From: Acidovorax sp. Root219
GTDB lineage: Bacteria; Pseudomonadota; Gammaproteobacteria; Burkholderiales; Burkholderiaceae_C
Reading direction: 5' to 3'
DNA: 64,000 bases
Assembly (NCBI RefSeq): GCF_001428665.1
Contig: NZ_LMIJ01000023.1
Span: forward strand, 1-64,000
Translations under genes and position numbers: made by a program
Part shown: in pieces, positions 1 to 10,135 of the stretch
Layout of the letters: the number at the start of each line of letters is the position of its first letter
How positions within the stretch are numbered: the first letter of the stretch is position 1
The notes under the pieces: model-generated
Seen by the model: the letters and a program-made list of their open reading frames with translations, nothing else
The model's database searches: none
What the model was told of the DNA's origin: nothing

Positions 1-178
1 GCGCTGCTCCTGCTTGGTCAATGCGGCGCTATTATAATTTATTTCTTCTACACCCTCTTGGCGGCCCAAGAGAAAGTTACTGCGCCGCCGGGCGCACATC
101 CCGGCCTCCGCCCTCAGCGCAAGCATGCGGCTTAAAAGTCAGGACAAGGAGGCGAGGGATGAAGCCAGGGGCGCGAAC
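1..178. other. Intergenic stretch downstream of panC
   Basis: No gene is supported here. It contains the palindromic octamer ATTATAAT at 31-38, which reads as a -10 hexamer on either strand, and a 7-bp inverted repeat (CTCTTGG at 55-61, CCAAGAG at 66-72, 4-nt loop). Neither strand has a convincing -35 box at 16-18 bp. The repeat has no T-run, so calling it a terminator for panC would be a guess. Confidence 0.3.
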
Positions 179-1015
179 TCAAAACTCCCAGTTATCAATC
201 AACCGCGTAGCCCCCAACCGCGCCGCCCCCAACACCACCAACGTCCCCACAGCATCCTCGGCCCTGGCCGGCTGCAGATCCACCCGCCGCCTTACCGTCA
301 GATAGTCCGGCTGCCACCCCCGCGCCCGCAATCCATCCATCGCCTGCTTCTCCAATTCCACCCCTGGCTGCTGCCCCCAGCGCACAGCCAGCTGGCGCAA
401 GGCCTGCGACAAGGCCACCGCCTCCTGCCGCTCCTGCAGGCTGAGGTAACCATTGCGCGAACTCAGGGCCAGGCCGTCGGGCGCGCGGCAGGTCTCGCCG
501 GCGACCACGGTGATGGGCAGTGCGAACTGGCGCACCATCTGGCGGATCACCAGGAGTTGCTGGTAGTCCTTCTTGCCGAACACCGCCGTGCCGCCGCTCT
601 GGCCGAGCACGCAGGCAAAAAGCTTCATCACCACCGTCGCCACTCCGGTGAAGAAACCGGGGCGGAAGTGGCCTTCCAGCAGGTCGGCCAGGGCCGGGTC
701 GGGGTGCACCTTGAAGGTCTGGGGCTCGGGATACAGGTCGGCCTCGCGCGGGGCGAAGAGCACCTTGCAGCCTGCGGCCTGCAGGCGGTTGCAGTCGGCC
801 TCCCAGGTGCGCGGGTAGCTGTCGAAGTCTTCGTGCGGCAAGAACTGCAGTCGGTTCACGAAGATGCTGGCCACTGTGACGTCGCCCAGGGGCAGCGCCT
901 GTTCGACCAGTGCGATGTGGCCGTCGTGCAGGTTGCCCATGGTGGGCACGAAGGCCGGGCGGCGGTAGGGGGCCAGGGCCTGGCGCAGGTCGTCGATGGT
1001 GTGGGCGATCAGCAT
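179..1015 (-). CDS. panC: Pantothenate synthetase
   Basis: This enzyme makes pantothenate from pantoate and beta-alanine using ATP, the last step of vitamin B5 synthesis, in the cytoplasm. The 278-residue length is normal for the family. The nucleotide-binding motif PTMGNLHDGH lies at residues 24-33 and the SSRN segment of the active site near residue 185, so the protein looks complete. It is downstream of panB on the same strand, about 60 bp away, so the two are probably cotranscribed. No panD is seen in the window. Confidence 0.95.
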   Translation of the reverse strand: MLIAHTIDDLRQALAPYRRPAFVPTMGNLHDGHIALVEQALPLGDVTVASIFVNRLQFLPHEDFDSYPRTWEADCNRLQAAGCKVLFAPREADLYPEPQTFKVHPDPALADLLEGHFRPGFFTGVATVVMKLFACVLGQSGGTAVFGKKDYQQLLVIRQMVRQFALPITVVAGETCRAPDGLALSSRNGYLSLQERQEAVALSQALRQLAVRWGQQPGVELEKQAMDGLRARGWQPDYLTVRRRVDLQPARAEDAVGTLVVLGAARLGATRLIDNWEF

Positions 1016-1076
1016 GGCGAATCAGCAAGCAAAAAAGAAGAAAGAAAAGAGAGAGGGGAAAAGCGTGTACGCCCGG

Positions 1077-1955
1077 CTACCAGGCATGCAGGGCGTTGTC
1101 GGGAAAACGTCCCTCTTTGACGGCCAGTACATAGGCCTCGATGGCGCCGCGCACGCTGCCGGCGTCCTGCATGAAGTTGTGGACGAACTTCGGGTTCTTG
1201 CCCAGGTTCATGCCCAGCATGTCGTGCAACACCAGCACCTGGCCGGCCGTGCCGTTGCCTGCGCCGATGCCGATGGTGTGGCAGCGCAGCAACTCGGCCG
1301 TGAGGTCGGCGGCCAGCACGGCGGGCACCATCTCCAGCACCAGCATGGCGGCACCCGCATCCTGCAACTCGTGCGCGTGCTTGCGCAGGGTGCGCGCGGC
1401 ATCGTCGCTGCGCCCCTGCACGCGGTAGCCGCCCAGGGCGTGCACCGTCTGGGGAGTCAGGCCGAGGTGGGCGCAGACCGGCACGCCGCGCTGCACCAGG
1501 AACTCCACCGTGGGCGCGGTCCAGCCGCCGCCTTCGAGCTTGACCATGTGCGCGCCCGCCTGCATCAGCACGCAGGCGCTGCGCAAGGCCTGCTCGCGGC
1601 TTTCGGCATACGTGCCGTAGGGCAGGTCGGCCACCAGCCAGGCCGTGCCCTGCACGCGGTGCAGGCCGCGCGCCACGCTGGCCGTGTGGTAGGCCATGGC
1701 CTCCAGCGTCACGCCCACGGTGCTGGGCAGGCCCTGGCAGACCATGCCCAGCGAATCGCCGACGAGGATGCACTCCACGCCCGCAGCATCGGCCACCGCC
1801 GCAAAGGTGGCGTCGTAGGCGGTAAGCATGCACATCTTCTCGCCCGCATCCCGCATCTGCGCCAGGCGCGGCAGGCTCATGGGGCGGCGCTGCGGTAGGG
1901 GAGACGCCGGCGGCAGCGTGCCGTAGGGGGTGGCAGAAGGCGTTGGATCGGTCAT
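1077..1955 (-). CDS. panB: 3-methyl-2-oxobutanoate hydroxymethyltransferase
   Basis: PanB transfers a hydroxymethyl group from methylenetetrahydrofolate to 3-methyl-2-oxobutanoate, giving ketopantoate, the first committed step of pantothenate synthesis. The 292-residue protein carries the metal-binding VGDSLGM segment near residue 68 and LEMVPA with the catalytic glutamate near residue 205. About 25 residues precede the conserved start of the barrel, so an internal ATG (MSLPRLAQ) is a possible alternative start. It diverges from nadC across 98 bp and lies upstream of panC. Confidence 0.95.
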   Translation of the reverse strand: MTDPTPSATPYGTLPPASPLPQRRPMSLPRLAQMRDAGEKMCMLTAYDATFAAVADAAGVECILVGDSLGMVCQGLPSTVGVTLEAMAYHTASVARGLHRVQGTAWLVADLPYGTYAESREQALRSACVLMQAGAHMVKLEGGGWTAPTVEFLVQRGVPVCAHLGLTPQTVHALGGYRVQGRSDDAARTLRKHAHELQDAGAAMLVLEMVPAVLAADLTAELLRCHTIGIGAGNGTAGQVLVLHDMLGMNLGKNPKFVHNFMQDAGSVRGAIEAYVLAVKEGRFPDNALHAW

Positions 1956-2053
1956 GGGGCTCCTCTGGGCAAAATTGCGCGAGTGTAGGGTGTATGCAGT
2001 CGGGACAGCGGTGTCCCAAACCCCGGTCCCAGAAGCCGCTATGCTCGCGCCCC

Positions 2054-2923
2054 ATGACCCATCCCAGCGACGATGAAAAAAGTGCCGAAGTGGCCGCCCT
2101 GGCCCGCGCGGACGTGTCCCGCGCCCTGGCAGAAGACGTGGGCAGCGGTGACCTGACCGCCGGCCTGATCGACCCTGCGCGGCGCGCCCGTGCGCGCATC
2201 CTGGCGCGCGAGGCCGCCGTGATCTGCGGCACGCCCTGGGTCGAAGCGGCCCTGCGTGCCCTCGACCCGGAGGTGCAGCTCACCTGGCAGGTGGCCGAGG
2301 GCCAGCGCTGCGCGCCCGACCAGGTGGTGCTGGAGATCGAGGGCAGCGCCCGCGCGCTGCTCAGCGCCGAGCGCACAGCGCTCAACTTTTTGCAGCTGCT
2401 CTCGGCCGTGGCCACCAAGACGGCCACCTATGCCGACGTGGTCGCCGGCACCCGTGCGCGCATCGTGGACACGCGCAAGACCCTGCCGGGCCTGCGCCTG
2501 GCGCAGAAGTACGCCGTGCGCGTGGGCGGCGGCACCAACCACCGCATCGGCCTGCACGATGCCGTGCTGATCAAGGAAAACCACATCGCCGCCGCCGGTG
2601 GCGTCACCGCCGTGCTGCGCGCCGCGCAGCAGGTGGCTGCGCAGGCCGCCTTCATCGAGATCGAGGTCGAGACGCTCGCACAACTGACCGAGGCGCTCGA
2701 CGCAGGCGCCACCATGGTGCTGCTCGACAACATGCCCCTGCCCCTGCTGCGCGAGGCCGTGCGCACCAATGCCGGCCGCGCCATCCTCGAAATCTCGGGC
2801 GGCGTCACGCTCGACGGCCTGCGCGAACTGGCCGAGACCGGTGTGGACCGCATCTCCATCGGCACGCTGACCAAGGACGTCAAGGCCACCGATTTTTCGA
2901 TGCGGCTGCAGGAACTGTCATGA
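2054..2923 (+). CDS. nadC: Nicotinate-nucleotide diphosphorylase (carboxylating), quinolinate phosphoribosyltransferase
   Basis: NadC converts quinolinate and PRPP to nicotinate mononucleotide in de novo NAD synthesis. The 289-residue product has the signature RKTLPGLR, followed by a glycine-rich stretch and LIKENH, all typical of the family. The open frame extends upstream to 1943, but the ATG at 2054 gives the usual family length. A -10-like TATGCT ends 8 nt before this ATG, which suggests a leaderless or near-leaderless message. It overlaps nadA by 4 nt (ATGA), so the two are translationally coupled. Confidence 0.95.
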   Translation: MTHPSDDEKSAEVAALARADVSRALAEDVGSGDLTAGLIDPARRARARILAREAAVICGTPWVEAALRALDPEVQLTWQVAEGQRCAPDQVVLEIEGSARALLSAERTALNFLQLLSAVATKTATYADVVAGTRARIVDTRKTLPGLRLAQKYAVRVGGGTNHRIGLHDAVLIKENHIAAAGGVTAVLRAAQQVAAQAAFIEIEVETLAQLTEALDAGATMVLLDNMPLPLLREAVRTNAGRAILEISGGVTLDGLRELAETGVDRISIGTLTKDVKATDFSMRLQELS

Positions 2924-4059
2924 GCAACACGGCCACGCTGAACCGCATCGACGTCGAGTACGACCAGCCGCTTGCGGTGCTGGAGGACGGCGGCGCTGTC
3001 TGCTCGACTAAGCACGCCTGGGCCCGCGTGCCGCCCGAGCCCTCGCAGGCCGAGCGCGCAGCGCTCAAGGACCGCATCCGCCGCCTGCTCAAGGAGAAGA
3101 ATGCGGTCATGGTCTCGCACTACTACGTGCACCCCGATCTGCAGGACCTGGCCGAGGAAACCGGCGGCCTGGTCAGCGATTCGCTGGAGATGGCGCGCTT
3201 CGGCCGCGACCATGCGGCGCAGACCCTGGTGGTCTCGGGCGTGCGCTTCATGGGCGAGACGGCGAAGATCCTCTCGCCCGAGAAGACCGTGCTCATGCCC
3301 GACCTCGATGCCACCTGCTCGCTCGACCTGGGCTGTCCGGTCGACGAATTCAGTGCCTTCTGCGACGCCCACCCGGACCGCACCGTGGTGGTGTATGCCA
3401 ACACCAGTGCGGCCGTGAAGGCGCGGGCCGACTGGCTGGTCACGTCGAGCTGCGCGCTCGAGATTGTCGGCGCCCTCAAGGCGGCGGGCCACAAGATTCT
3501 GTGGGCGCCCGACCGCCACCTGGGCGCCTACATCCAGCGCGAGACCGGCGCCGACATGCTGTTCTGGAACGGCGCCTGCATCGTGCACGACGAGTTCAAG
3601 GCCTTCGAGCTGGAGGCGCTCAAGCAGGCGCACCCTGGGGCCAAGGTGCTGGTGCACCCGGAGAGCCCTGCGGACGTGGTGGCGCTGGCCGATGCGGTGG
3701 GCTCCACCTCGGCCATCCTCAAGGCCGCGCGCGAGATGGATGCGCGCGAGTTCATCGTCGCCACCGACAACGGCATGATGCACAAGCTGCGCACCCTCAA
3801 CCCCGGCAAGACCTTTTACGAAGCCCCCACCGCCGGCAACAGCGCCACCTGCAAGAGCTGCGCGCACTGCCCCTGGATGGCGATGAACGGCCTGGCCGAC
3901 GTGGCGCGCGTGCTGGAAACGGGTGCCAATGCGGTGTATGTGGACCCGGCGCTGATCCCGCGCGCCCGCCAGCCCATCGACCGCATGCTGGCCTTCACGG
4001 CCGCGCTCAAGGGCGGGCAGCCCGCCGCAGGGCTGGTGCCGCACCTTGGCGCTGCCTGA
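2920..4059 (+). CDS. nadA: Quinolinate synthase
   Basis: NadA condenses iminoaspartate with dihydroxyacetone phosphate to quinolinate using a [4Fe-4S] cluster. At 379 residues it is slightly long because of about 40 N-terminal residues before the first conserved domain. Cysteines suited to cluster binding are visible in [10 protein letters not shown], in NGACIVHDE and in the C-terminal [10 protein letters not shown]. It overlaps nadC by 4 nt. The partner nadB lies 9 kb away on the opposite strand (13171-14760), so the NAD pathway is split between two operons. Confidence 0.95.
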   Translation: MSNTATLNRIDVEYDQPLAVLEDGGAVCSTKHAWARVPPEPSQAERAALKDRIRRLLKEKNAVMVSHYYVHPDLQDLAEETGGLVSDSLEMARFGRDHAAQTLVVSGVRFMGETAKILSPEKTVLMPDLDATCSLDLGCPVDEFSAFCDAHPDRTVVVYANTSAAVKARADWLVTSSCALEIVGALKAAGHKILWAPDRHLGAYIQRETGADMLFWNGACIVHDEFKAFELEALKQAHPGAKVLVHPESPADVVALADAVGSTSAILKAAREMDAREFIVATDNGMMHKLRTLNPGKTFYEAPTAGNSATCKSCAHCPWMAMNGLADVARVLETGANAVYVDPALIPRARQPIDRMLAFTAALKGGQPAAGLVPHLGAA

Positions 4060-4089
4060 ACCTGCAGACACGGCTGCCCGCAGAACCGG

Positions 4090-5898
4090 GTGGCGAGATT
4101 CCTTCCTGTGACCACAACTGTCCATTCGCGTATCGATTTCACCCAGCCGCAGGAGCCCGGCACACTGCGCCTGCGCCACGCTTTCGGTCCGCCGCGGCAG
4201 GTGCTGGCGGCGCATGCTCTGCACGAGGTGCGCGGCGTGCTCGATGCGGTGTACGCCGCCGCACAGGGTGGGGCTTGGTGCGTGGGCTATGTACGCTACG
4301 AGGCTGCGGCGGCCTTTGACACCGCCCTGCGGACCCACACGGCGCAGGGCCCGTTGGCTTGGTTTTCGGTGCACGATGAAGCCCTGCCTTGGCCGGATGG
4401 ACCACAGCCCGACGCAAGCGCCGAAGTGACATGGGCCGATGGCCTGCCGCGTGCCGACTTCGATGCCTCGCTGGCCCGCATCCACCAGGCCATCGCCGAT
4501 GGCGAGGTCTACCAGGTCAACTACACCGCACCCCTGCAGGGCCGTGCGCAAGGCAGCGCACAGGCGCTGTTCGAGGCACTGCACCGCACCCAGCCCGAGG
4601 GCTACTGCGCGCACATCGATGCCGGCGATACCCAGGTGCTGTCGGTATCGCCCGAGCTGTTCTTCGACTGGACCACCGATGCGGCGGGCGGCGACATCCT
4701 TGCTCGCCCGATGAAGGGCACGGCCCCGCGTGGCGCCACGCCCGACGCCGATGCCGCCCAGGCCGAGTACCTGCGCACGGCGCCCAAGGAACGGGCCGAG
4801 AACGTGATGGTCGTGGACCTGCTGCGCAACGATATCTCGCGCATCGCGCAGTCGCACAGCGTGCGCGTGCCGTGCTTGTTCCACACCCAGGCCCTGCCCA
4901 CTGTGTGGCAGATGACGTCCGACGTGCAGGCCCGCACCCGGTCGGGCACCACGCTGGCCGATGTGTTTGCCGCACTGTTCCCCTGCGGCTCGGTCACGGG
5001 CGCGCCCAAGGTGCGTGCCATGCAGCTGATCCGCGATCTGGAGCCCGCGCCGCGCGGCGTGTACTGCGGTGCCGTGGGCGTGGTGCGCCCGCACGGGCCA
5101 CCGGGCCAGGGCGGCGTGGCCGCGACCTTCAACGTGCCCATCCGCACCGTGGTGCTGCAGGCGCGCGATGGCACGGTGCAGGCCACCTGCGGCATCGGCA
5201 GCGGCATCACCTCGGGTGCCGAGGCCGAGGCCGAATGGCATGAATGGCGCCACAAGCGCGCCTTCGTGGAGCGCGCCAGCGCAGCGTTCGACCTGCTCGA
5301 AACCCTCGCGCTCGAGGGTGGGCAGTTCCGCCACCTGGGCGAGCACTTGGCGCGCATGGCCGTGGCCGCTGGGCACTTCGGCTATGGGTGGGACGCCGAT
5401 CGCGTTCATGCCCGCCTGCAGGCGCTGGCCGCGCAGCACGCCAGTGGCGCATGGCGCGTGCGCCTGCTGCTGGACAGCCGGGGCGCACCCCGCGCCGAGG
5501 CCTTCGCGCTGCAGCCCACGCAGGTGCCTGTGCGCCTGCAGCTCGCCGGCCGTGCCTTCGACGAGGCCGACAGCGAATTCGTGCGCCACAAGACCACGCG
5601 CCGCGCGCACTACGCGGCGTTTGCGCCCACCGCGCCCGGCGTGTTCGATACGGTGCTGTGGAACCGTGCCGGCGAGATCACCGAGGGCACCTTCGGCAAC
5701 CTGGCCCTGCGGCTCGATGGCCGCTGGGTCACGCCGCCGCTGGCCTGCGGCCTGCTGCCTGGCGTGGGGCGTGCGGTGGCCCTGCGCGAGGGCCGCGTGG
5801 CAGAGGCCGTGGTGCGGCTCGACGACCTGCCGCATGTCGATGGCTGGGCCTTCATCAACAGCCTGCGCGGCTGGCTGGCCGCGCAATTGATGGCCTGA
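4090..5898 (+). CDS. pabB: Aminodeoxychorismate synthase component I fused to aminodeoxychorismate lyase
   Basis: This 602-residue bifunctional protein makes 4-aminobenzoate for folate. The N-terminal ~370 residues are a chorismate-binding PabB domain with MKGTAPRG and the later conserved ENVMVVDLLRND. The C-terminal ~220 residues are a class IV PLP lyase (PabC) domain ending in a TEGTFGNL-type motif. PabB-PabC fusions are known in betaproteobacteria. The frame starts at a GTG at 4090; another GTG at 4108 (giving MTTTVHSR) is equally possible, and neither has a good Shine-Dalgarno. It follows nadA by 30 nt and may be in its operon. Confidence 0.9.
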   Translation: MARFLPVTTTVHSRIDFTQPQEPGTLRLRHAFGPPRQVLAAHALHEVRGVLDAVYAAAQGGAWCVGYVRYEAAAAFDTALRTHTAQGPLAWFSVHDEALPWPDGPQPDASAEVTWADGLPRADFDASLARIHQAIADGEVYQVNYTAPLQGRAQGSAQALFEALHRTQPEGYCAHIDAGDTQVLSVSPELFFDWTTDAAGGDILARPMKGTAPRGATPDADAAQAEYLRTAPKERAENVMVVDLLRNDISRIAQSHSVRVPCLFHTQALPTVWQMTSDVQARTRSGTTLADVFAALFPCGSVTGAPKVRAMQLIRDLEPAPRGVYCGAVGVVRPHGPPGQGGVAATFNVPIRTVVLQARDGTVQATCGIGSGITSGAEAEAEWHEWRHKRAFVERASAAFDLLETLALEGGQFRHLGEHLARMAVAAGHFGYGWDADRVHARLQALAAQHASGAWRVRLLLDSRGAPRAEAFALQPTQVPVRLQLAGRAFDEADSEFVRHKTTRRAHYAAFAPTAPGVFDTVLWNRAGEITEGTFGNLALRLDGRWVTPPLACGLLPGVGRAVALREGRVAEAVVRLDDLPHVDGWAFINSLRGWLAAQLMA

Positions 5899-6159
5899 GC
5901 CGCAGGGCTGCACGCGCTTGCGTGCACTGTGCACTCGCCTTCGCGCTCGGGCGCTTGCCTGTGCGTATACACCAGGCTGCGAGAGGATCGCTATGCATGC
6001 TTATTTCCCGCACTGGTATGCAAGGGTTTACCCCAGGACTGTCACACAGCTTTTTTCTAATGAGCCCAGCGCCCCACCATGGGGTGCCGACCGGTAAGAC
6101 GCCTGCCCTGCGGTATGCCCATGTCCCGGTGATCTGCCCATTTCGAAGAAGTGAACTCC

Positions 6160-7218
6160 ATGAAACTCAAGCTCCTTGCCCTCGCGGCCCTGACCCTTGC
6201 CGCCGGCGCCCATGCACAGTCCAGCGTCACCCTCTTTGGCGTGGTCGACGCCTCGGTGGTCCACATGTCCAGCAACACCAACAGCGTCACCGGCCTGTCC
6301 AGCGGCGGTCAGTCCAGCAGCCGCCTGGGCTTTCGCGGCGTGGAAGACCTCGGTGGTGGTCTGAAGGCCGGCTTCTGGTTGGAGGGTGGCCTGGCCGCCG
6401 ACAACGGCACCGCCGCCGGATTCCGCTTCGACCGCCGTTCCACCGTGAGCATTTCGGGCGGCTTCGGTGAAGTGCGCCTGGGCCGCGACAAGTCGCCCGC
6501 CTACCTGAACATCGAGACCTTCGATCCTTTCGGCGATTCCGGCGTGGGCGGCAACAACGGCGCCAACATGGTGGGCAGCGCCACCTCGGCCGCCGGCACG
6601 CCCGAAGGCAGTGCCCCCAAGCGCACCAGCAACGGCCTGAACTACCTGCTGCCCGAACTGGGCGGCTTCTACGGCCAGCTGCAGTACGCCCTGGGCGAGC
6701 AGCTGTCGAACCAGGTCAACGACCGCATGGGCAACTCGCTGGCCCTGCGCGCTGGCTACGCCAACGGCCCCCTGAACGTGGCCGTGGCCTTCGGCGAGAC
6801 ACGCGGCGGCGCCGCCACTGCCAACTCGGTCGACTACAAGGCCAGCAACGTGGGCGTGTCCTACAGCTTCGGCGTGGTCAAGCCCATGGCCTTGTTCGCC
6901 ACCGAGCGCGGCGCCGGCCGCCGTGTGGACATGTTCACCCTGGGCGCCACGGTGCCGCTGGGCGTGGGTGAGCTGCGTGCCTCGTACGTCAACTTCAAGC
7001 GCAAGGACGTGAACAACGCCGACTCGCAGAAGTTCGCCATCGGCTACGGCCACAACCTGTCCAAGCGCACGCAGCTGTACGCCACCGTGGCGCGCATCAG
7101 CAACGACGGCGCCGCAACGCGCGGTCTGGCCGTGTCCTCCTCGTCGCTCGGCAGCCCGACGATCGGCGCCGGCAACGACGTGACCGGCTACGAGTTCGGC
7201 GTTCGCCACACGTTCTGA
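6160..7218 (+). CDS. Gram-negative porin (Omp32 type)
   Basis: A 352-residue outer-membrane trimeric porin. The N-terminus is a clear Sec signal peptide (MKLKLLALAALTLAAGAHA) followed by SSVTLFGVVDASV, the standard first beta strand of betaproteobacterial porins. The protein ends in a C-terminal phenylalanine (FGVRHTF), the assembly signal for BAM. The ATG at 6160 is preferred over the GTG at 6151 because the purine tract CGAAGAA at 6144-6150 is well placed as its ribosome site. A strong hairpin follows at 7338-7380. Confidence 0.93.
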   Translation: MKLKLLALAALTLAAGAHAQSSVTLFGVVDASVVHMSSNTNSVTGLSSGGQSSSRLGFRGVEDLGGGLKAGFWLEGGLAADNGTAAGFRFDRRSTVSISGGFGEVRLGRDKSPAYLNIETFDPFGDSGVGGNNGANMVGSATSAAGTPEGSAPKRTSNGLNYLLPELGGFYGQLQYALGEQLSNQVNDRMGNSLALRAGYANGPLNVAVAFGETRGGAATANSVDYKASNVGVSYSFGVVKPMALFATERGAGRRVDMFTLGATVPLGVGELRASYVNFKRKDVNNADSQKFAIGYGHNLSKRTQLYATVARISNDGAATRGLAVSSSSLGSPTIGAGNDVTGYEFGVRHTF

Positions 7219-7337
7219 TGGCGGACGGGCCAGGGCACCTGTTGCAGCGGGTGCCCTGGCCTTGAGGCCGTGCTGTGCGCCTTCCACCTGGTGGGGATGC
7301 GAGGGGGGCGCAGCACGGACTTTCCTGCGTTACAGCA

Positions 7338-7380
7338 ATGACAAAGCCGCCCAGGGCAGTGCCCGGGGCGGCTTTGTCAT
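7338..7380. terminator. Long perfect hairpin between convergent genes
   Basis: ATGACAAAGCCGCCC at 7338-7352 pairs perfectly with its reverse complement at 7366-7380, and the 13-nt loop can itself pair GGGC with GCCC. With the A/T-rich flank inside the stem it resembles a bidirectional terminator for the porin (plus) and the isomerase gene (minus), although there is no long T-run. Confidence 0.75.
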
Positions 7381-7405
7381 TGGGGACTGCCTGCCAGGCA
7401 GATTC

Positions 7406-7765
7406 TTACAGCTTTTCCTTGGCGTACGAGCCGCGGTCCATATCCACGATCTCCACGCTCAGCTGCACCAGCACTCCCTGCGGCTTGGGGGTGAGTTCGC
7501 GCAGCACGCCGGCGATCAGGTCCGACAGCTCCTTCTTGGCCTCGGGCGTGCGGCCCGAGAGCACGCGCAGCTGCGCATGCACGAAAGCGCGCTGCGCCGG
7601 GGCGGTGCCGATCTCGAAACTGTCGGCCACCACGAAGCGGGTCTTGAGGTCCAGCTCGTCCTGCACCTGGGGGTGGGCGCACAGCGCGGCATTGAGCGCG
7701 GTCAGCGCTTCGGCCTCGGGGTAGTGCGGCAGGTTGCCGGAGTATTCGACGATGAGATGGGGCAT
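7406..7765 (-). CDS. 5-carboxymethyl-2-hydroxymuconate isomerase family protein
   Basis: A 119-residue protein of the CHMI branch of the tautomerase superfamily. The start MPHLIVEYSGNL places a proline at position 2 (Pro1 after Met removal), the catalytic base of the family. Known members isomerise a homoprotocatechuate intermediate in aromatic acid breakdown. No other gene of that pathway is nearby, so the substrate here is uncertain. It stands alone, converging on the porin gene. Confidence 0.8.
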   Translation of the reverse strand: MPHLIVEYSGNLPHYPEAEALTALNAALCAHPQVQDELDLKTRFVVADSFEIGTAPAQRAFVHAQLRVLSGRTPEAKKELSDLIAGVLRELTPKPQGVLVQLSVEIVDMDRGSYAKEKL

Positions 7766-8110
7766 GGCGGTTCCATGAAAAATCGGTGCGCCCTGCAGTG
7801 GGCCGGCGCGGTGATCGAAAACGCCACGGGTGTGCGCGGCGCAGGGAGGCTGAGTTTATCGGCTTGGCGTGACATTGGCAGGGCCGGCGGTGTCTGTGGC
7901 GCTGGCACCCCGGGGGCTTGCCAGCAGGAACCCGCTGAACAAGAATCGCACCGGCCTGGTTGTTCTCCGGGCTGTGGCAACGTGCACCACCCGGTGCCGT
8001 TCCTGACGTTCTCCGCCCGCCGCCTGTTTCCACACGTTGAAGGACGCGCCCGCATGCGCATCCCCATGCAGGCAGGGTGGTGCCATCCGTTTTCGCTATC
8101 AATCAAAACC
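7766..8110. other. Intergenic region between divergent genes
   Basis: These 345 bp separate the isomerase gene (minus) from the carbonic anhydrase gene (plus). One frame is open throughout, but it has no family-like sequence and runs into the carbonic anhydrase frame upstream of the signal peptide, so I treat it as noncoding. Both promoters must lie here. I see no hexamer pair good enough to name. Confidence 0.5.
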
Positions 8111-8866
8111 ATGACATACCAGACATTGATTCGACACATGGCCCTGGGTTGCCTGACCCTGTGTGCCGCCCTGGCCCACGCCGAGGGGCATGCTCCGCAT
8201 TGGGACTACAAGGGCAAGCTCGGTGCCACCCATTGGGGCGCACTGGATGCGGGCTTCGAAGCCTGCGCCCGCGGCACGGCCCAGAGCCCTGTCGACATCC
8301 GCAAGACGGTCAAGGAAGCCTTGCCGGCGCTCGACTTCCAGTACGCATCCGGGGCACCCACCCTGGTCAACAACGGCCACACGGTGCAGGTCAACATGCC
8401 CGCTGGCAGCAAGCTGGTGGTGGGCGGCCGGGCGTTGGAGCTGCTGCAGTTCCACTTCCATACCCCCAGCGAGGAGGCCGTGGGCGGCAAGCGCGCAGCG
8501 ATGGTCGCCCACTTCGTGCACAAGGCCGAGGACGGCGGCCTGGGCGTGGTGGCCGTGCTGATCCAGCCGGGCAAGAAGAACCAGGCCTGGGAGCCCATCT
8601 TCGCGCACCTGCCGCGCGTAGGCGAGCAGGTCACGGTCGATGGCCTGGCGCTGCATCCCGCCGCCCTGCTGCCGGAAAAGCACGGTTACTACAGCTTCGA
8701 AGGTTCGCTGACCACGCCACCCTGCTCCGAAGGCGTGCAGTGGATGGTGCTCAAGGAGCCCGTCAAGCTAAGCGCGCAGCAGATCAAGTCGTTCCGCCGG
8801 GTCTACAGCGCCAATGCACGGCCGCTGCAACCGCTGCATGGGCGCGTGGTCAAAGAGAGCACCTAA
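8111..8866 (+). CDS. Alpha-class carbonic anhydrase, exported
   Basis: A 251-residue zinc enzyme interconverting CO2 and bicarbonate, predicted periplasmic. Residues 1 to about 24 form a signal peptide (LGCLTLCAALAHA), followed by HWDYKG and AQSPVDI, both typical of the alpha class. The zinc histidines are visible in LLQFHFHTPSEE and AHFVHK. The end contains SLTTPPCSEGV, conserved near the active-site threonine. ATG 8111 is chosen as the start of the signal peptide; ATG 8138 is an alternative. It converges on bioF with a hairpin between them. Confidence 0.92.
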   Translation: MTYQTLIRHMALGCLTLCAALAHAEGHAPHWDYKGKLGATHWGALDAGFEACARGTAQSPVDIRKTVKEALPALDFQYASGAPTLVNNGHTVQVNMPAGSKLVVGGRALELLQFHFHTPSEEAVGGKRAAMVAHFVHKAEDGGLGVVAVLIQPGKKNQAWEPIFAHLPRVGEQVTVDGLALHPAALLPEKHGYYSFEGSLTTPPCSEGVQWMVLKEPVKLSAQQIKSFRRVYSANARPLQPLHGRVVKEST

Positions 8867-8880
8867 TTTGACAGCAAGAT

Positions 8881-8903
8881 CCGTGCAGCCACTGGCTGCA
8901 CGG
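8881..8903. terminator. Hairpin between carbonic anhydrase gene and bioF
   Basis: CCGTGCAGCC at 8881-8890 and GGCTGCACGG at 8894-8903 form a perfect 10-bp stem with a 3-nt loop, exactly between the two convergent stop codons. There is no T-run, so terminator strength is uncertain. Confidence 0.6.
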
Positions 8904-8905
8904 AC

Positions 8906-10135
8906 TCAAGCCACGGCGGGTGCGTGCGCCGCGTGCCGGTGCAATGCCTGCAGCAGCTGGTCGACGTCCTCGGCGGTGTGCGCTGACGACAGCGCAATGC
9001 GCAGCCGGGCAGTGCCGGCCGGCACCGTCGGCGGCCGTATCGCGGGCACCCACAGGCCCTCTGCTCGCAGGCTCTCCATTACCGCCAGTGCGGCCTCGTT
9101 GCTGCCGATCACCAGCGCCTGCACGGCGGTGTGCGAGGGCAGCAGGCGCCAGCCCAGTGCGTCAGGCAGGGCTGCAAGCCCGGCGCGCAGTTGCGCGATC
9201 CGGGCGTCAAGCTGCTGGCGCCGGTCATCCGCAGCCGCGATCAGCTCCAGGCTCTTGCGCAGTGCACTGGCCAGCAGCGGTGGGGCGGCGGTGGCGAAGA
9301 TGTAGGTGCGCGTCTTTTGCAGCAGCCATTCGATGAGCGCGCCATCGCCCGCCACGAAGGCACCCGCCACCCCGGCGGCCTTGCCCAGCGTGGCCATGTA
9401 GAGCACCCGGCGCGATGCGGTGGCACCCGTGAGGCCTGCCTCGGCGAGGCTGCCACGCCCCTGGGGGCCCAGCACGCCAAAGCCATGGGCGTCGTCCAGC
9501 AGCAGCAGGGCATCGAAGCGTTCGCACAGGGCCAGCAGGGCCGGGATATCGATGAGGTCGCCGTCCATGCTGAACACGGCATCGCTGACCACGAGTTTGC
9601 GCCGCGCTGTGCTGGCGGCCAGGGCCGCCTCCAACGCGGCCAGGTCGGCGTGCGGGTAGCGGTGGATGGTGGCGCGCGACAGGCGCGCACCGTCGATCAG
9701 GCAGGCGTGGTTGAGCGCGTCCGAGAACAGCGCATCGCCTTCGCCCACCAGCGCCGGGATGATGCCGGTGTTGGTGGCGTAGCCGGCGTAGAAGTACAGG
9801 GCCCGGGGCAGTTGCACGAAGGCCGCCAGCTCATGCTCCAGCGCCGCGTTGGCGGCGCTGTGCCCGCTGACCAGGGGCGAGCCGCCCGAGCCCACGCCAA
9901 AGGTGTGCGTGGCTTCGCGCGCAGCTGCGGCCAGCGCCGGGTGGCTGGCCAGGCCCAGGTAGTTGTTGCTGCAAAAGGCCAGCATGGGCTGCCCATCCAC
10001 CAGCAGGTGGGCGCCGCCTGCGGGCTGCACCACGCGGCGGCGGCGCAGCAGATGGGCGCGCTCGATGTCGGCCAGGCGTGCCGGAATCTCGTCGAGCCAG
10101 GAGGGTGGGGAAGAGGGGGCGAAAGGGGTCGTCAT
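8906..10135 (-). CDS. bioF: 8-amino-7-oxononanoate synthase
   Basis: BioF condenses pimeloyl thioester with L-alanine in a PLP-dependent reaction, the first step of biotin ring assembly. The 409-residue protein shows [23 protein letters not shown] and [12 protein letters not shown], where the lysine binds PLP. The ATG at 10135 (MTTPFAPSS) overlaps the bioD stop by 4 nt, which fixes the start although the frame is open much further upstream. It is the last gene of the nadB-queE-queD-bioA-bioD-bioF run. Confidence 0.95.
   Translation of the reverse strand: MTTPFAPSSPPSWLDEIPARLADIERAHLLRRRRVVQPAGGAHLLVDGQPMLAFCSNNYLGLASHPALAAAAREATHTFGVGSGGSPLVSGHSAANAALEHELAAFVQLPRALYFYAGYATNTGIIPALVGEGDALFSDALNHACLIDGARLSRATIHRYPHADLAALEAALAASTARRKLVVSDAVFSMDGDLIDIPALLALCERFDALLLLDDAHGFGVLGPQGRGSLAEAGLTGATASRRVLYMATLGKAAGVAGAFVAGDGALIEWLLQKTRTYIFATAAPPLLASALRKSLELIAAADDRRQQLDARIAQLRAGLAALPDALGWRLLPSHTAVQALVIGSNEAALAVMESLRAEGLWVPAIRPPTVPAGTARLRIALSSAHTAEDVDQLLQALHRHAAHAPAVA

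Noticed and set aside
31-38. ATTATAAT as a promoter for a gene left of the window
   Set aside because: A -10-like palindrome is present, but no -35 hexamer at a proper distance on either strand.
2428-5934. Open frame of 1168 codons on the minus strand opposite nadA and pabB
   Set aside because: It is antisense to well-supported genes, has His/Gly/Arg-rich low-complexity sequence typical of high-GC shadow frames and matches no family.
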